From Bos javanicus (Eukaryota; Chordata; Mammalia; Artiodactyla; Bovidae), in assembly GCF_032452875.1 (NCBI RefSeq), contig NC_083869.1:118364001-118428000 (forward strand): a DNA stretch of 64,000 bases, in the 5' to 3' direction. Numbering within the stretch: the stretch's first letter is position 1; every line of letters starts with the position of its first letter. The translations under genes were made by a program, and so were the position numbers. Of this stretch, positions 62,001-63,955 are shown piece by piece. The notes beneath the pieces were generated by a model. The model searched no databases. It saw only the letters and a list, made by a program, of their open reading frames with translations, and was not told the DNA's origin.

Positions 62001-62799
62001 TTGCCAATTTCCATGGCTGCCCTATTAGTGAATGTGTATAATATTGTTCAAAAAGAAAAAAAAAAGTGGTTGCATCCATTTTAAGAATGATTTATTTTCA
62101 AAACACTAAATATCTGTATTTAATCCTTTTAACATTTTCACTTAGGTCTTTGTGTCCACAGATCAATTCTAAACCACATTTTCCCCTAAGTGTAGTGAAA
62201 TCTTGTACACAATTTAAAAGTCATCCCTCATAAATAAAAAATGCTCTGGACACCTGCTTGAGATCCCTTGCCATAACTTTCTTTCTTGTCTGAGTGCACA
62301 GTTCAGGGGGGTTCAGAATTAAAACCATTACCCGTTGCTTTTCTTTTTGGATACTTCTGAATTGAACTTTTTGTTTTCAACACACGGTCAATAGTAGATT
62401 GATACGTTTTAATGTATTTTTACAATTAGACAGCCATAAGGTATGGTAGCTTGTAATATACAACTTATAGAACACTTTTGAAAAACTTTAACACTTGACC
62501 TTCACAACAACTCTGTGATGAGACGGAATAAGAGTAGCAGATCTATGTTATGGAGGAAGAGACAGAGAGAGTTAAATGGATTTTCATGGGTTTCTGGCTC
62601 CTAATTGGCATTTTCCCCACTGTCTTGTACTCTCTCTCGTAACATTTCTCACTTGCTTTTCATCTCACATGTCAGCTGTTTTGTGTTTAACTCTGTATTT
62701 CCCCCTGCCTAGCCCTAGACAACAGCAAAGCTGCTGGCCAACCGGCCCCACGTGGAAAGAAGGTGAAAATGAGTCTGCAGAAACCTGCCAAGATCAGGA
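5623..62799 (+). CDS. SP140: SP140 nuclear body protein, 5' part (19 exons, 3' end outside window)
   Basis: SP140 is a chromatin-reading nuclear body protein of the SP100/SP110/SP140 family, expressed mainly in immune cells. The family has an N-terminal HSR/CARD-like multimerisation domain, a variable middle, then SAND, PHD and bromodomain. This window shows the HSR domain (exons 2-3), the variable acidic middle (exons 4-15) and a basic linker (exons 16-18). The SAND-PHD-bromodomain exons must lie past 64000. Joined exons are 5623-5654, 16181-16358, 17722-17890, 20145-20228, 22441-22524, 22920-23003, 26051-26119, 27150-27221, 32090-32173, 33150-33230, 37639-37722, 38942-39022, 41202-41282, 41676-41756, 49080-49166, 49374-49487, 50472-50525, 60912-60968 and 62713-62799. 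They give 1663 nt, open throughout (about 554 codons). SP140 rather than SP100 or SP110 is chosen because of the MASxGS-type start, the EHSPLQMN and CSCVMCFS motifs and the DNSKA exon. SP140L is the main alternative. Actual isoforms cannot be known from DNA alone. Confidence 0.88.
6630..8380 (-). mobile_element. Old L1 LINE, ORF2 remnants
   Basis: The - strand translates in pieces to L1 ORF2: KKKAPGPDGITSEFYQT near 6650-6840 and endonuclease-domain-like segments at 7493-7893 (NVYATH, RQKVSKNIVDLN). Heavily broken. It fills the middle of SP140 intron 1. Confidence 0.8.
8390..9411 (-). mobile_element. BovB LINE with largely open reverse transcriptase segment
   Basis: The - strand frame 9405-8626 is open for 259 codons and contains the RT palm motif YADD (NNLRYADDTTL) and QGCILSPCLFNLYAEYIM, followed by the BovB C-terminal domain. 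5' truncated at about 9411. The 3' end is at 8390 with the agatcagatcag tail. Not autonomous, lacking the endonuclease half. Confidence 0.92.
9412..11540. other. AT-rich part of SP140 intron 1
   Basis: Very AT-rich sequence without open frames of interest. It may be decayed L1 sequence, but I cannot assign it. No exon signals with family similarity. Confidence 0.35.
11541..11765 (+). mobile_element. Bov-tA SINE
   Basis: Sense SINE from 'gcttccccagtggcttagtgggtaaagaatcc' through 'gggacacgactgagcgactaagcacca'. Confidence 0.92.
12008..12225 (+). mobile_element. Bov-tA SINE with CA tail
   Basis: Sense SINE starting 'ggcttccctggtggctctgatgg', ending 'gcaactaagcacacacacacag'. Confidence 0.92.
12226..13905. 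other. Intron 1 stretch, no gene seen
   Basis: Contains a poly(A) run at about 12510-12524 and ordinary unique-looking sequence. No exon or well-preserved repeat recognised. Confidence 0.35.
13908..14265 (+). repeat. Old interspersed repeat with (GT)n/(GA)n microsatellite
   Basis: Starts 'cagaattcttcagagaaacagaaccaata', has a GT repeat at about 13918-13951 followed by a short GA run, then 'aaggaattgtctcacac...' and ends 'aaaattaaccgtcac'. This is the layout of a common old mammalian repeat whose family name I will not assert. Confidence 0.6.
14755..14960 (+). mobile_element. Bov-tA SINE inside L1
   Basis: Sense SINE 'ggcttccctggagcctcagatgg...atgactgagtgacca', flanked by AT microsatellite sequence on both sides. 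Confidence 0.9.
15030..15150 (-). mobile_element. Bov-tA SINE fragment inside L1
   Basis: Antisense fragment 'gtgcttagtcactcgatctttgtgaccc...gaatactggagtgcggtgcc'. Flanking 'tccatatgtatatggaatac' and 'tttccatatggaatactactc' look like the split L1 target. Confidence 0.85.
15626..16153 (+). mobile_element. BovB LINE 3' end abutting SP140 exon 2
   Basis: Open for 167 codons (15634-16137) over the BovB ORF2 C-terminus (VVMYGCESWTVKKAEHQRV, WCWRRLLRVPWTARRSN). Ends with a cgactgaactgaactgaactgag tail 28 bp before the exon 2 acceptor. Confidence 0.93.
16181..16358 (+). CDS. SP140: SP140 coding exon 2, first half of HSR domain
   Basis: Residues 11-70. Acceptor tgtttttcag, donor CAG|gtaagt (close to consensus). 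Contains the family signature KKVEIAGAI, then KPFPFLMGLRDRGFIS, the core of the HSR/CARD-like helical domain through which SP100 family proteins self-associate and enter nuclear bodies. The exon begins one base before an ATG, so translation could also initiate here if exon 1 were skipped. A BovB LINE tail ends only about 28 bp upstream of the acceptor. Identification of the family is secure. Confidence 0.95.
17172..17605 (-). mobile_element. Two adjacent antisense Bov-tA SINEs
   Basis: First unit 17172-17366 begins 'gcgaaagtgaaagtcgctcag' and carries an ISRE-like GAAAGTGAAAGT (17174-17185). Second unit about 17385-17605 begins 'gtggtttagttgctaagatg'. They end about 115 bp before exon 3. Confidence 0.88.
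17722..17890 (+). CDS. SP140: SP140 coding exon 3, second half of HSR domain
   Basis: Residues 71-126. Acceptor ttttttaag, donor ACG|gtaatt. Opens in phase 0 with DFQEACRNLVPVERVAYN, the conserved second half of the HSR domain, followed by LDELEKKF and LEALFSKVNLKAYPDL. The last base starts a phase-1 codon, and every later junction in the window uses that phase. The domain is full length with no stop or missing core residue, so the copy looks functional. Confidence 0.95.
17891..20144. other. SP140 intron 3
   Basis: Contains a moderately GC-rich part (18740-19260) and a CT-rich tract (about 19626-19690). No SINE is recognised until 20541 in the next intron. This is the longest SINE-free stretch within the gene body, but I see no coding or RNA feature in it. 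Confidence 0.35.
20145..20228 (+). CDS. SP140: SP140 coding exon 4, linker after HSR domain
   Basis: 28 codons (84 nt, phase 1 to 1). Acceptor tctcttctcag, donor CAAG|gtaatt. Encodes AIRDKFYYQILDEGETKEML and a short polar tail. The start resembles the stretch just after the HSR domain in SP100 and SP140L (I/V-x-DKL type), which supports its being a true family exon. No domain is recognisable. It could be alternatively spliced because skipping it keeps the frame. Confidence 0.82.
20541..20745 (+). mobile_element. Bov-tA SINE
   Basis: Sense SINE 'ggacttctctggtggcttaaatgg...gagtcagacacgaccgagtg'. Confidence 0.9.
21640..22373 (+). mobile_element. Old L1 3' fragment, end part duplicated downstream
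   Basis: Text such as 'aaaatggccaataagg', 'tggagggacctgtggagc' and 'cattgttattgtagc'-like segments marks an old sense L1 ORF2 end. Its last 240 bp (from about 22133) recur at 22559-22797 as part of the exon 5 tandem duplication. Confidence 0.65.
22441..22524 (+). CDS. SP140: SP140 exon 5, copy a (A-type module)
   Basis: 28 codons, phase 1 to 1. Acceptor ctctctttag, donor CAAG|gtaact. Begins VSLEHSPLQMNSV and ends MPRLLPYNRQ. EHSPLQMN and PRLLPY match the SP140-specific exon that follows the HSR region in the human protein as I recall it. A second near-identical copy lies 395 bp downstream. This copy has Gly where copy b has Glu, and a final Gln where copy b has Lys. Both copies have intact splice sites. 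Confidence 0.8.
22798..22899 (+). repeat. Left arm of an inverted repeat
   Basis: 102 nt beginning catatgtttaatcc and ending aaaaatgacacat. It is nearly the reverse complement of 24379-24479, with about 3-4 differences. Lies between the L1-derived part and exon 5b. Confidence 0.9.
22920..23003 (+). CDS. SP140: SP140 exon 5, copy b (tandem duplicate)
   Basis: Same length, phase and splice signals as copy a (acceptor tctctttag, donor AAAG|gtaact). Only two coding differences are seen, Gly to Glu and Gln to Lys. The Glu agrees with the human residue as I recall it, while the Gln of copy a does, so neither copy is simply ancestral. Inclusion of both would add 28 residues in frame. Which copy is spliced is unknown. 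Confidence 0.72.
24379..24479 (-). repeat. Right arm of an inverted repeat
   Basis: 101 nt beginning atgtgtcatttttac and ending ggattaaacatatg. Reverse complement of 22798-22899, 1.5 kb away in the same intron region. Confidence 0.9.
24712..24931 (-). mobile_element. Bov-tA SINE
   Basis: Antisense SINE from 'gtgtgtgttcagtctctcagctgtgtcc' to 'ccactagggaagccc'. Followed directly by the TA repeat. Confidence 0.9.
24932..24975. repeat. (TA)n microsatellite
   Basis: About 21 uninterrupted TA units directly after the SINE head. Likely length-polymorphic. Confidence 0.95.
25400..25625 (+). repeat. Purine-rich intron tract
   Basis: Long G/A-rich run (agagaaaaagctgcaagaaaagag and similar). Comparable tracts recur before or after several repeat exons (26815-27000, 31120-31330, 32700-32900, 36640-36870, 38340-38710, 40480-40740), consistent with an ancestral duplicated intron. 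Confidence 0.7.
25708..25905 (+). mobile_element. Bov-tA SINE
   Basis: Sense SINE beginning 'aggtgctggagtggttaaataatctgcc', ending 'gagctggacatgacttgag'. Confidence 0.88.
26051..26119 (+). CDS. SP140: SP140 exon 6 (B-type module, shortened)
   Basis: 23 codons, phase 1 to 1. Acceptor ttttctgcag, donor CCAG|gtaagg. Encodes ENSNAWDEEWPQEASSF and ends SPRYVP. The ENSNA start and PQEAxS core identify it as the B exon partner of exon 5. Compared with exons 9, 11 and 13 it is four codons shorter and has lost the cysteine pair, with Trp where the Cys would be. Function of the module is unknown. Confidence 0.85.
27150..27221 (+). CDS. SP140: SP140 exon 7 (A-type module without a B partner)
   Basis: 24 codons, phase 1 to 1. 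Acceptor tctcttcag, donor CCAG|gtgaac. Starts VSSKHTSLQ and contains NSEEMPKL, matching the A-type pattern (xSEExxxLLP). Upstream intron sequence resembles that before exons 10, 12 and 14 (a 'cttggaacaac' or 'ttggagcagat' block about 100 bp before the exon), so it belongs to the same duplicated series. No B exon was found before exon 8. A BovB fragment begins about 45 bp past its donor. Confidence 0.8.
27266..27846 (+). mobile_element. BovB LINE 3' end
   Basis: Starts inside the BovB ORF2 ('gggctccagaatcactgcagatggtgattgcag') about 45 bp after the exon 7 donor and ends 'cgattgaactgaactgaatt'. Carries an internal deletion (LKSITLSIK instead of LKSRDITLPTK). Confidence 0.92.
28078..28385 (-). 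mobile_element. BOV-A2 SINE (two-unit)
   Basis: Antisense BOV-A2 starting 'cctgctgctactgctgctgctaag', with a linker rich in GAAAGTGAAA units (28221-28243), a gatca repeat and a second unit ending 'gtgccattgcctt'. Confidence 0.9.
28433..28640 (+). mobile_element. Bov-tA SINE
   Basis: Sense SINE 'ggcttcatgggtggttcagtgg...gtgactgagcaactaaacac'. Confidence 0.9.
28760..30535 (+). mobile_element. L1 LINE ORF2/3' end composite
   Basis: Sense L1 text at 28770-28930 ('ggattaaagacctaaatgtaagg'), a bovine L1 3' end at 28975-29165, then L1 ORF2 at 29170-29620 ('gcaaaggataccataaac') and 30100-30535. The last part is split from the former by a CHR SINE. Confidence 0.85.
29619..30100 (+). mobile_element. 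CHR-type SINE with nested BovB fragment
   Basis: Sense CHR SINE 'ggagggacttccctggtggttcactgg' to 'gacccaacaaatccaaataaat', flanked by a duplicated L1 target (about 29601-29618 'taagttggtatagccact' and 30102-30119 'taaattggtatagccact'). Inside it, 29797-30012 is an antisense BovB 3' fragment. Confidence 0.88.
30541..30732 (-). mobile_element. Bov-tA SINE
   Basis: Antisense SINE 'gtgaatgttgctcagttgtgtctgac...accaccagggaagtcc'. Its end coincides with the left edge of the duplicated cassette. Confidence 0.88.
32090..32173 (+). CDS. SP140: SP140 exon 8 (A-type module, cassette 1)
   Basis: 28 codons, phase 1 to 1. Acceptor tctccacag, donor GAAG|gtaatt. Contains DPKAPQVPPEGEP and LSLLPAEGE. This matches the human repeat unit with the DLKTPQ and LLPGEGE motifs. 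Nearly identical to exon 10 and related to exon 12. Low complexity, acidic and proline-rich, so probably a disordered region. Confidence 0.9.
32447..32533 (+). mobile_element. Short L1 3' end present only in cassette copy 1
   Basis: 'cacattgacatatggcaaaaacc' to 'aaataaattaattaattt' is the bovine L1 terminus. Cassette copy 2 reads straight across this point (38155-38185), so it inserted after the duplication. Confidence 0.85.
33150..33230 (+). CDS. SP140: SP140 exon 9 (B-type module, cassette 1)
   Basis: 27 codons, phase 1 to 1. Acceptor tttctgcag, donor CCAG|gtaagg. Encodes EDNNACCVICEEEEPQEAL followed by SSPSRCEP. Characteristic are the CCxxC cluster, the acidic run and the PQEALSSP core. 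The equivalent human exon carries CSEMCDGEEPQEA as I recall. Separated from exon 8 by a 976 bp intron containing a purine-rich tract. Confidence 0.9.
33328..33540 (-). mobile_element. Bov-tA SINE
   Basis: Antisense SINE 'gagtgaaatgttagtcgctccatcctg...gagccaccagggaagt'. Confidence 0.9.
34110..34300 (-). mobile_element. Bov-tA SINE
   Basis: Antisense SINE beginning 'tgtgtgtgtgctcggtcactcatttg', somewhat diverged. Confidence 0.85.
34303..34500 (+). mobile_element. L1 3' UTR end
   Basis: Sense bovine L1 terminus: 'aatctattgtatggctcagggaac', 'gatatatgtatatgtataactgattc', 'ctatactccaataaaaatt'. Confidence 0.85.
35172..35462 (-). mobile_element. BovB LINE 3' fragment
   Basis: Antisense BovB tail 'cagttcagttcagtcactcagtcg' through 'ggccaaagtattggagtttcgg' to 'tccttccaatgag'. 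Confidence 0.9.
36370..36598 (-). mobile_element. CHR-type SINE
   Basis: Antisense: 'tgcattggatcttacttgtggcacg', 'ctcggccagggatcaaacc', 'ccactggaccaccacggaatccc'. Absent from cassette copy 1, flanked by 'cacatgccaattata' and 'cacatggaagttata'. Confidence 0.88.
37639..37722 (+). CDS. SP140: SP140 exon 10 (A-type module, cassette 2)
   Basis: 28 codons, phase 1 to 1. Acceptor ctctgcag, donor GGAG|gtaatt. Contains DPKAPQMPPEGEA and LSLLPAEGG. It is the duplicate of exon 8 within a duplicated block of several kilobases, differing by a handful of residues. Open reading frame and splice sites are intact. Confidence 0.88.
37986..38150 (-). mobile_element. (GT)n plus antisense Bov-tA SINE
   Basis: GT repeat about 37990-38018 followed by 'gctcagtcatgtccaactctttgc...gggattgaacttgg'. 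Absent from cassette copy 1. Confidence 0.88.
38434..38581 (+). repeat. Templated patch copied from 36754-36981
   Basis: 38434-38539 is base-for-base identical to 36754-36859. 38543-38581 is identical to 36943-36981, so 83 bp of source sequence is skipped. In cassette copy 1 the equivalent position (about 32773) has only a short unrelated stretch. Confidence 0.92.
38942..39022 (+). CDS. SP140: SP140 exon 11 (B-type module, cassette 2)
   Basis: 27 codons, phase 1 to 1. Acceptor tttctgtag (weaker than the cag of exon 9), donor CCAG|gtaagg. Encodes EDNNACCVICKKEDPQEAP then SSPPRCEP. Duplicate of exon 9 with two acidic residues changed to lysine. Intron 10 carries a microsatellite, a SINE and a copied intron patch absent from its counterpart. 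Confidence 0.88.
39117..39265 (-). mobile_element. BovB LINE 3' fragment
   Basis: Antisense: 'gtttagtcactcagctgtctccagc...catgtccattgagtcagcaatgccatccaaccat', truncated. Confidence 0.85.
39569..39872 (+). mobile_element. Two partial sense Bov-tA SINEs
   Basis: First 39569-39687 ('gggcttctctgataattcagttgg...'), second 39688-39872 ('gggcttcccttgtggttcagctgg...gatgtgactgac'). Confidence 0.88.
40268..40475 (+). mobile_element. Bov-tA SINE
   Basis: Sense SINE 'gggggcttcccctgtggctcagtgg...cttggacatgacttagtgac'. Confidence 0.9.
40843..41190 (-). mobile_element. Antisense L1 3' end reaching the exon 12 acceptor
   Basis: Begins with a poly(T) run (reverse of the L1 tail), then 'aagtggagtataattgctttacaatgttgg' and 'gcaccttcccactatctgttttacacatgg', and runs on to 'tctctattcctgcatggaaataaattc', within about 12-25 bp of the acceptor at 41201. 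Confidence 0.85.
41202..41282 (+). CDS. SP140: SP140 exon 12 (A-type module, cassette 3)
   Basis: 27 codons, phase 1 to 1. Acceptor tttcttttcag, donor GAAG|gtattc. Encodes ESCDPEASQMTDKEEQEEL and a short end with LDGE. Divergent relative of exons 8 and 10 (shared CDP/SDP, PQ/SQM and final GE). The antisense L1 3' end just upstream runs almost up to the polypyrimidine tract. Confidence 0.87.
41676..41756 (+). CDS. SP140: SP140 exon 13 (B-type module, cassette 3)
   Basis: 27 codons, phase 1 to 1. Acceptor tttatcag, donor CCAG|gtgagg. Encodes EGSGTCLEICDEEETQESL then SSPPKSGP. Retains the CxxxC spacing, acidic run and QESLSSP core of the B module and is the closest of the three to the human EGSDDCSEMCDGEE form. 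The end of the exon and its donor are duplicated 395 bp downstream. Confidence 0.88.
41736..42290 (+). repeat. Local duplication of the exon 13 end and donor, split by a SINE
   Basis: Copy 1 is 41736-41899, copy 2 about 42131-42290 (shared 'ggaccaggtgaggga', 'aaggatggtctg', 'gtcaggaggatggtgtttcct', 'tttcagttaattct'). Copy 2 keeps the CCAG|gtgagg donor but not the rest of the exon. An antisense Bov-tA at 41912-42125 lies between them. Confidence 0.9.
41912..42125 (-). mobile_element. Bov-tA SINE
   Basis: Antisense SINE 'gtgcgtgctgtgctccactgtgtcc...ctttaccactgagccacctgcag'. Confidence 0.9.
42300..43380. other. Part of SP140 intron 13
   Basis: AT-rich, no recognisable exon or preserved repeat. 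Confidence 0.35.
43385..43600 (+). mobile_element. Bov-tA SINE
   Basis: Sense SINE 'aggcttccccaatggatcagc...gagttggacacgacttatcaac'. Confidence 0.9.
43790..44990 (+). mobile_element. BovB LINE, RT to C-terminus
   Basis: Sense BovB ORF2 in broken frames: 'gtcaaagcctttaactgtgtggatcac' (RT), a stop in place of the YADD Tyr region ('aacctcagctaggcaaatgacacc'), MAESEQLKSLLMKVKEES, VVMYGCESWTIKKAE. Truncated at 'gacacaactgag' without the usual tail. A dead copy. Confidence 0.92.
44991..45835 (-). mobile_element. BovB LINE 5' part (endonuclease domain), inverted
   Basis: The - strand translates to VDILGISELKWTGMGEF and VYAPTSNAEEAEVEWFYEDL, LFIIGDWNAK, typical of the APE-type endonuclease of BovB. 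It joins the 3' end of the preceding + strand BovB directly, giving a head-to-tail-inverted arrangement. Confidence 0.9.
45836..47370. other. Part of intron 13 with a (TTTA)n-rich run and CCAAT cluster
   Basis: Contains a T/A-rich TTTA-type repeat at about 46930-47015. From 47159 to 47245 there are four ATTGG (inverted CCAAT) boxes plus an overlapping CCAAT (CCAATTGG palindrome at 47238-47245), followed by an AT-rich 'ggataaatttaaaa'. Could be an old LTR promoter. No exon seen. Confidence 0.4.
47635..48685 (-). mobile_element. Solo ERV LTR, antisense, with nested SINE
   Basis: Bounded by TG...CA (47635 TGAAAG, 48685 ...CTCTCA) with 4 bp duplication ACCC (47631-47634, 48686-48689). On the - strand the poly(A) signal AATAAA is at 47757-47752, followed by R/U5-like sequence. 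A 4 bp duplication is typical of class I (gamma-type) ERVs. No internal viral genes remain. About 0.78 kb without the nested SINE. Confidence 0.85.
48327..48597 (+). mobile_element. BOV-A2 SINE nested in the LTR
   Basis: Two-unit sense BOV-A2 with an 11 bp target duplication GCCGATTAAGA (48316-48326 and 48598-48608) and a cagcagcag tail. Confidence 0.95.
49080..49166 (+). CDS. SP140: SP140 exon 14 (last A-type module)
   Basis: 29 codons, phase 1 to 1. Acceptor tcccttcag, donor CAAA|gtaatt. Begins VSGRLETLQMNTEEDSEEL and ends SYDSQ. SEELxSS and YD agree with the human exon preceding the CSCVMC exon. Upstream intron has the same block as before exons 7 and 12 ('attggagcagatgtac'). Confidence 0.88.
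49374..49487 (+). CDS. SP140: SP140 exon 15 (CSCVMC exon)
   Basis: 38 codons, phase 1 to 1. Acceptor gacccag, donor TTAG|gtaagg. Contains TELPTFGNKCSCVMCFSK then PEGRTESMQA. NKCSCVMCFS is highly characteristic of SP100/SP140 family members. It resembles an extended B module with the cysteine cluster retained. Separated from exon 14 by only 207 bp. Confidence 0.93.
49731..49885 (+). mobile_element. Bov-tA SINE (internally deleted)
   Basis: Sense SINE 'gggcttccctggtggctcaaatgg...ggcaggctacagtccatggtgg', lacking the middle and the usual end. Confidence 0.9.
50472..50525 (+). CDS. SP140: SP140 exon 16 (basic, start of NLS-like region)
   Basis: 18 codons, phase 1 to 1. Acceptor ttttttctag, donor GAA|gtaaga. 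Encodes DTVDLGNNSTVRKPKKRR. DTVDxxNNST and KPKxxRR match SP140/SP140L. The basic end is a likely nuclear localisation signal continued in the next exon. Confidence 0.9.
50624..51095 (+). mobile_element. MaLR-type LTR (5' copy)
   Basis: 'tgtctatatcctaatctctggaacctg', 'ggcaaaagggattttatac', 'gaccttgacattggagattatcctg', 'ttttaagccactaaatttgtgg' follow the MLT/MST-like (ERVL-MaLR) LTR pattern. Confidence 0.7.
51096..52164 (+). mobile_element. MaLR internal remnant
   Basis: 'aaatgtggaagtggctttgaatttgggcaacgggcagag' is typical of MaLR internal sequence. Non-coding and decayed. A BOV-A2 is inserted at 51365-51564. Confidence 0.65.
51365..51564 (+). mobile_element. BOV-A2 SINE, 5' truncated
   Basis: 'gggtcgctaagagtcgggcacgactgagcgacttc' then a TTTCACTTT linker, a second unit and a cagcag tail. 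Confidence 0.92.
52165..52655 (+). mobile_element. MaLR-type LTR (3' copy)
   Basis: Same layout as 50624-51095 in the same order and orientation ('agagcctgtaatctgttactttac', 'agatggggagatttttctagattatctggg', 'gccttgattttagctcagtgagac', 'gctttaagccaagaagtg'). Confidence 0.7.
52656..53430. other. AT-rich part of intron 16
   Basis: No exon recognised. Probably decayed L1 sequence. Confidence 0.35.
53440..54330 (-). mobile_element. L1 LINE 3' part, antisense
   Basis: 'tatggctgagtaatattccatatgt', 'gcaattataaaagtgctgctatgaatatt', 'cagtggctgcaccaacttgcattcc', 'tttgatttgcatttctctgaagatcagggatgttg' are antisense L1 ORF2 end and 3' UTR. Confidence 0.88.
54331..55870. other. Intron 16 stretch, no gene seen
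   Basis: AT-rich, probably old L1 internal sequence in the antisense direction ('tttccatttattgttatacagtg', 'gtgctgatagtgtaatgtgaac'). No exon. Confidence 0.35.
55880..56080 (-). mobile_element. Bov-tA SINE
   Basis: Antisense SINE beginning 'gtgaaagtgaaaattgctcagttgtg' (ISRE-like GAAAGTGAAAAT at 55882-55893), ending 'gagctttcagggaagccc'. Confidence 0.9.
56570..57480 (-). mobile_element. Old L1 3' fragment interrupted by BOV-A2
   Basis: 'gtacaaatactaagtgtaccattgatgag', 'aggatacagaacatggccatcacc' and 'gtgtttttgagatttatccatattgttg' are an old antisense L1 terminus. Confidence 0.6.
57058..57322 (+). mobile_element. BOV-A2 SINE
   Basis: Two-unit sense BOV-A2 with gcggcggcgg tail, flanked by CCATACATCA-type target duplications (about 57049-57058 and 57321-57330). 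Confidence 0.93.
57750..57885 (-). mobile_element. BovB/Bov-tA fragment
   Basis: Antisense 'ttgttgtgcagtcgctaagctgtgtctgactctttgcgacccc...catgtccattgaatcagtgg'. Confidence 0.85.
58168..58392 (-). mobile_element. Bov-tA SINE
   Basis: Antisense SINE 'gtgcacgctaagtcgcttcagtcgtg...gagccactggggaagcccc'. Confidence 0.92.
58640..59313 (+). repeat. Rearranged local duplication in a GC-richer segment
   Basis: 58640-58717 is identical to 59039-59116 (78 bp). 58725-58770 matches 59268-59313 (46 bp, one difference). The second copy has 151 bp between the two blocks, the first only 7. No coding potential could be assigned, and short open frames across it lack family similarity. Confidence 0.92.
59465..60055 (-). 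mobile_element. L1 LINE 3' end, antisense
   Basis: 'gattatagttgatttacagtattgtgttagtttcagg', 'gagtagagttccctgtgctatacag', 'taatattccattatatctatg', 'gctgctatgaacactgtg'. Confidence 0.88.
60258..60440 (-). mobile_element. CHR-type SINE
   Basis: Antisense: 'atttggctgcattaggtcttagttgtgg', 'ctgaccaaggatcaaacccggg', 'cttagccactggaccaccaggcag'. Confidence 0.88.
60912..60968 (+). CDS. SP140: SP140 exon 17 (basic)
   Basis: 19 codons, phase 1 to 1. Acceptor tttttttaag, donor AAAG|gtaagc. Encodes KKKKGHSWTRRPRRNVHRK, strongly basic. It continues KPKKRR from exon 16 and aligns with the human KKRGHGW stretch as I recall it. The first bases are a run of seven A, so slippage in sequencing or the exact acceptor could move the edge, but this choice preserves phase and similarity. 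It follows a 10.4 kb intron packed with old retroelements. Confidence 0.85.
61795..61918 (-). mobile_element. CHR-type SINE, short
   Basis: Antisense: 'tttggccacaccctgtgtcatatggg', 'ctgaccagggatcaaaccc', 'ctactggactgccagggaagtccc'. Flanked by 'tgatttccaaggc' and 'tgatttccaatat', a likely target duplication TGATTTCCAA. Confidence 0.9.
62713..62799 (+). CDS. SP140: SP140 exon 18 (basic, DNSKA exon)
   Basis: 29 codons, phase 1 to 1. Acceptor ctgcctag, donor GGA|gtaaga. In the phase-1 frame it reads ALDNSKAAGQPAPRGKKVKM and ends AKIR, matching the human DNSKADGQ...KKAN...KIRG exon. A different open frame over the same bases is a shadow. This is the last exon in the window. The next family exon (basic, then SAND) must lie downstream of 64000. 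Confidence 0.85.
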
Positions 62800-63955
62800 G
62801 TAAGACTGTGACACTTCTATTTTGCCCTGAAGGATCAATAGAAATTTTGCTATGCTTTTGAGGAACACAGATCCTCCCCCGCACATTTTTTTTCCTACTC
62901 AAGCTTACCAGTCAATTTGACCACCATGAAATCTAGAAAGCAAGCCCATTTGAAGCCAGCTTTATAAATTGTTTGCATTTATATCATAGCTCTTATCTGC
63001 CCAGGATCTAAATTTTTTTTCCTCTTAGTTTTATCTGTTTTCACAAAAATTCCTTTATCTCACATGTTTGGTTTATTAAAATGGTTAGACTTTATAAATT
63101 GTAAGTAGAAAGCAAGTTCATTCTTTCATTGCCCTTTCAAATCAATCTTCTATTAGTTAGGTTTTTCATATTTGGGAGCAGGTCATAGAGCTTTCGTGTT
63201 CCCTTTTAACAGGAATAAAAGTCTGTTCCAGTTATTGAAGGTCCTTTCTAGCCTTGTATTAAGACTAGTTTTTTCTCCAACTCAAAGCACCTCCACTCTT
63301 TCCTCCTGAGTAAGCTTGGTCTGAAATACCTATGGTGAAGAGGCGGCATAATTGCAGTCTTTTCTCACTCTCTCTTGGCTCTATTCCTGCTCAGGAACTG
63401 CTAGTCTGAGTCATTCAGGATTAGGAAAGTGGATGAGAGAGGAGAGATCAGATGTGGTAGCATCTTACCCGGCAGGCACAGCTGTGAGTTGACACTGTGG
63501 AGAAAAGCCCACAATCACTAGCTCTTTTCTCCATGAGATGCTTTCATCAATTGGTGGTGAGGGAAGAGGTGAGGTCAGGCCATGAGCCTGAAGTTTTGGG
63601 AAAGAAATATAGTCTGTATATGAAGGCAGATTTAGTACCTCCATAACCTGTTCCATTGAAACTTTGGATGTCACCTACCTGGTTCAGTCCATTGCCTTCG
63701 GATGTGGGGATCTTCCTGCTCGGAAGTAGGGTGACCAACTCAACCCGGTTTGCTGAGGACGTTCCGAGTTCTGCCGCTTTAAGTCCCACATCTTGGGTGC
63801 CCCTTAGTCCTGAACAGAGTGGGGCACTTGGTCATACTTTTCGGCACTTAGTAATTTGTTCTCAACTTTTGGGTCTTAGTACTACTAAGATTTGGAGAAA
63901 ACAGTATTAGATTAAAAATCGTCACATTTACTTCTAGGGGTTAATACCAGCCGTT
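62800..63955. other. Intron after exon 18
   Basis: No further exon recognised. The segment around 63725-63900 ('agggtgaccaactcaacccggtttgc') resembles an old interspersed repeat. The next SP140 exon (basic stretch before SAND) is not in the window. Confidence 0.4.

Noticed and set aside
62576..62803. Open frame across exon 18 in another frame (WPTGPTWKEGENE...)
   Set aside because: The phase-1 frame set by the neighbouring exons gives the SP140-like DNSKA reading. This other frame is a shadow.
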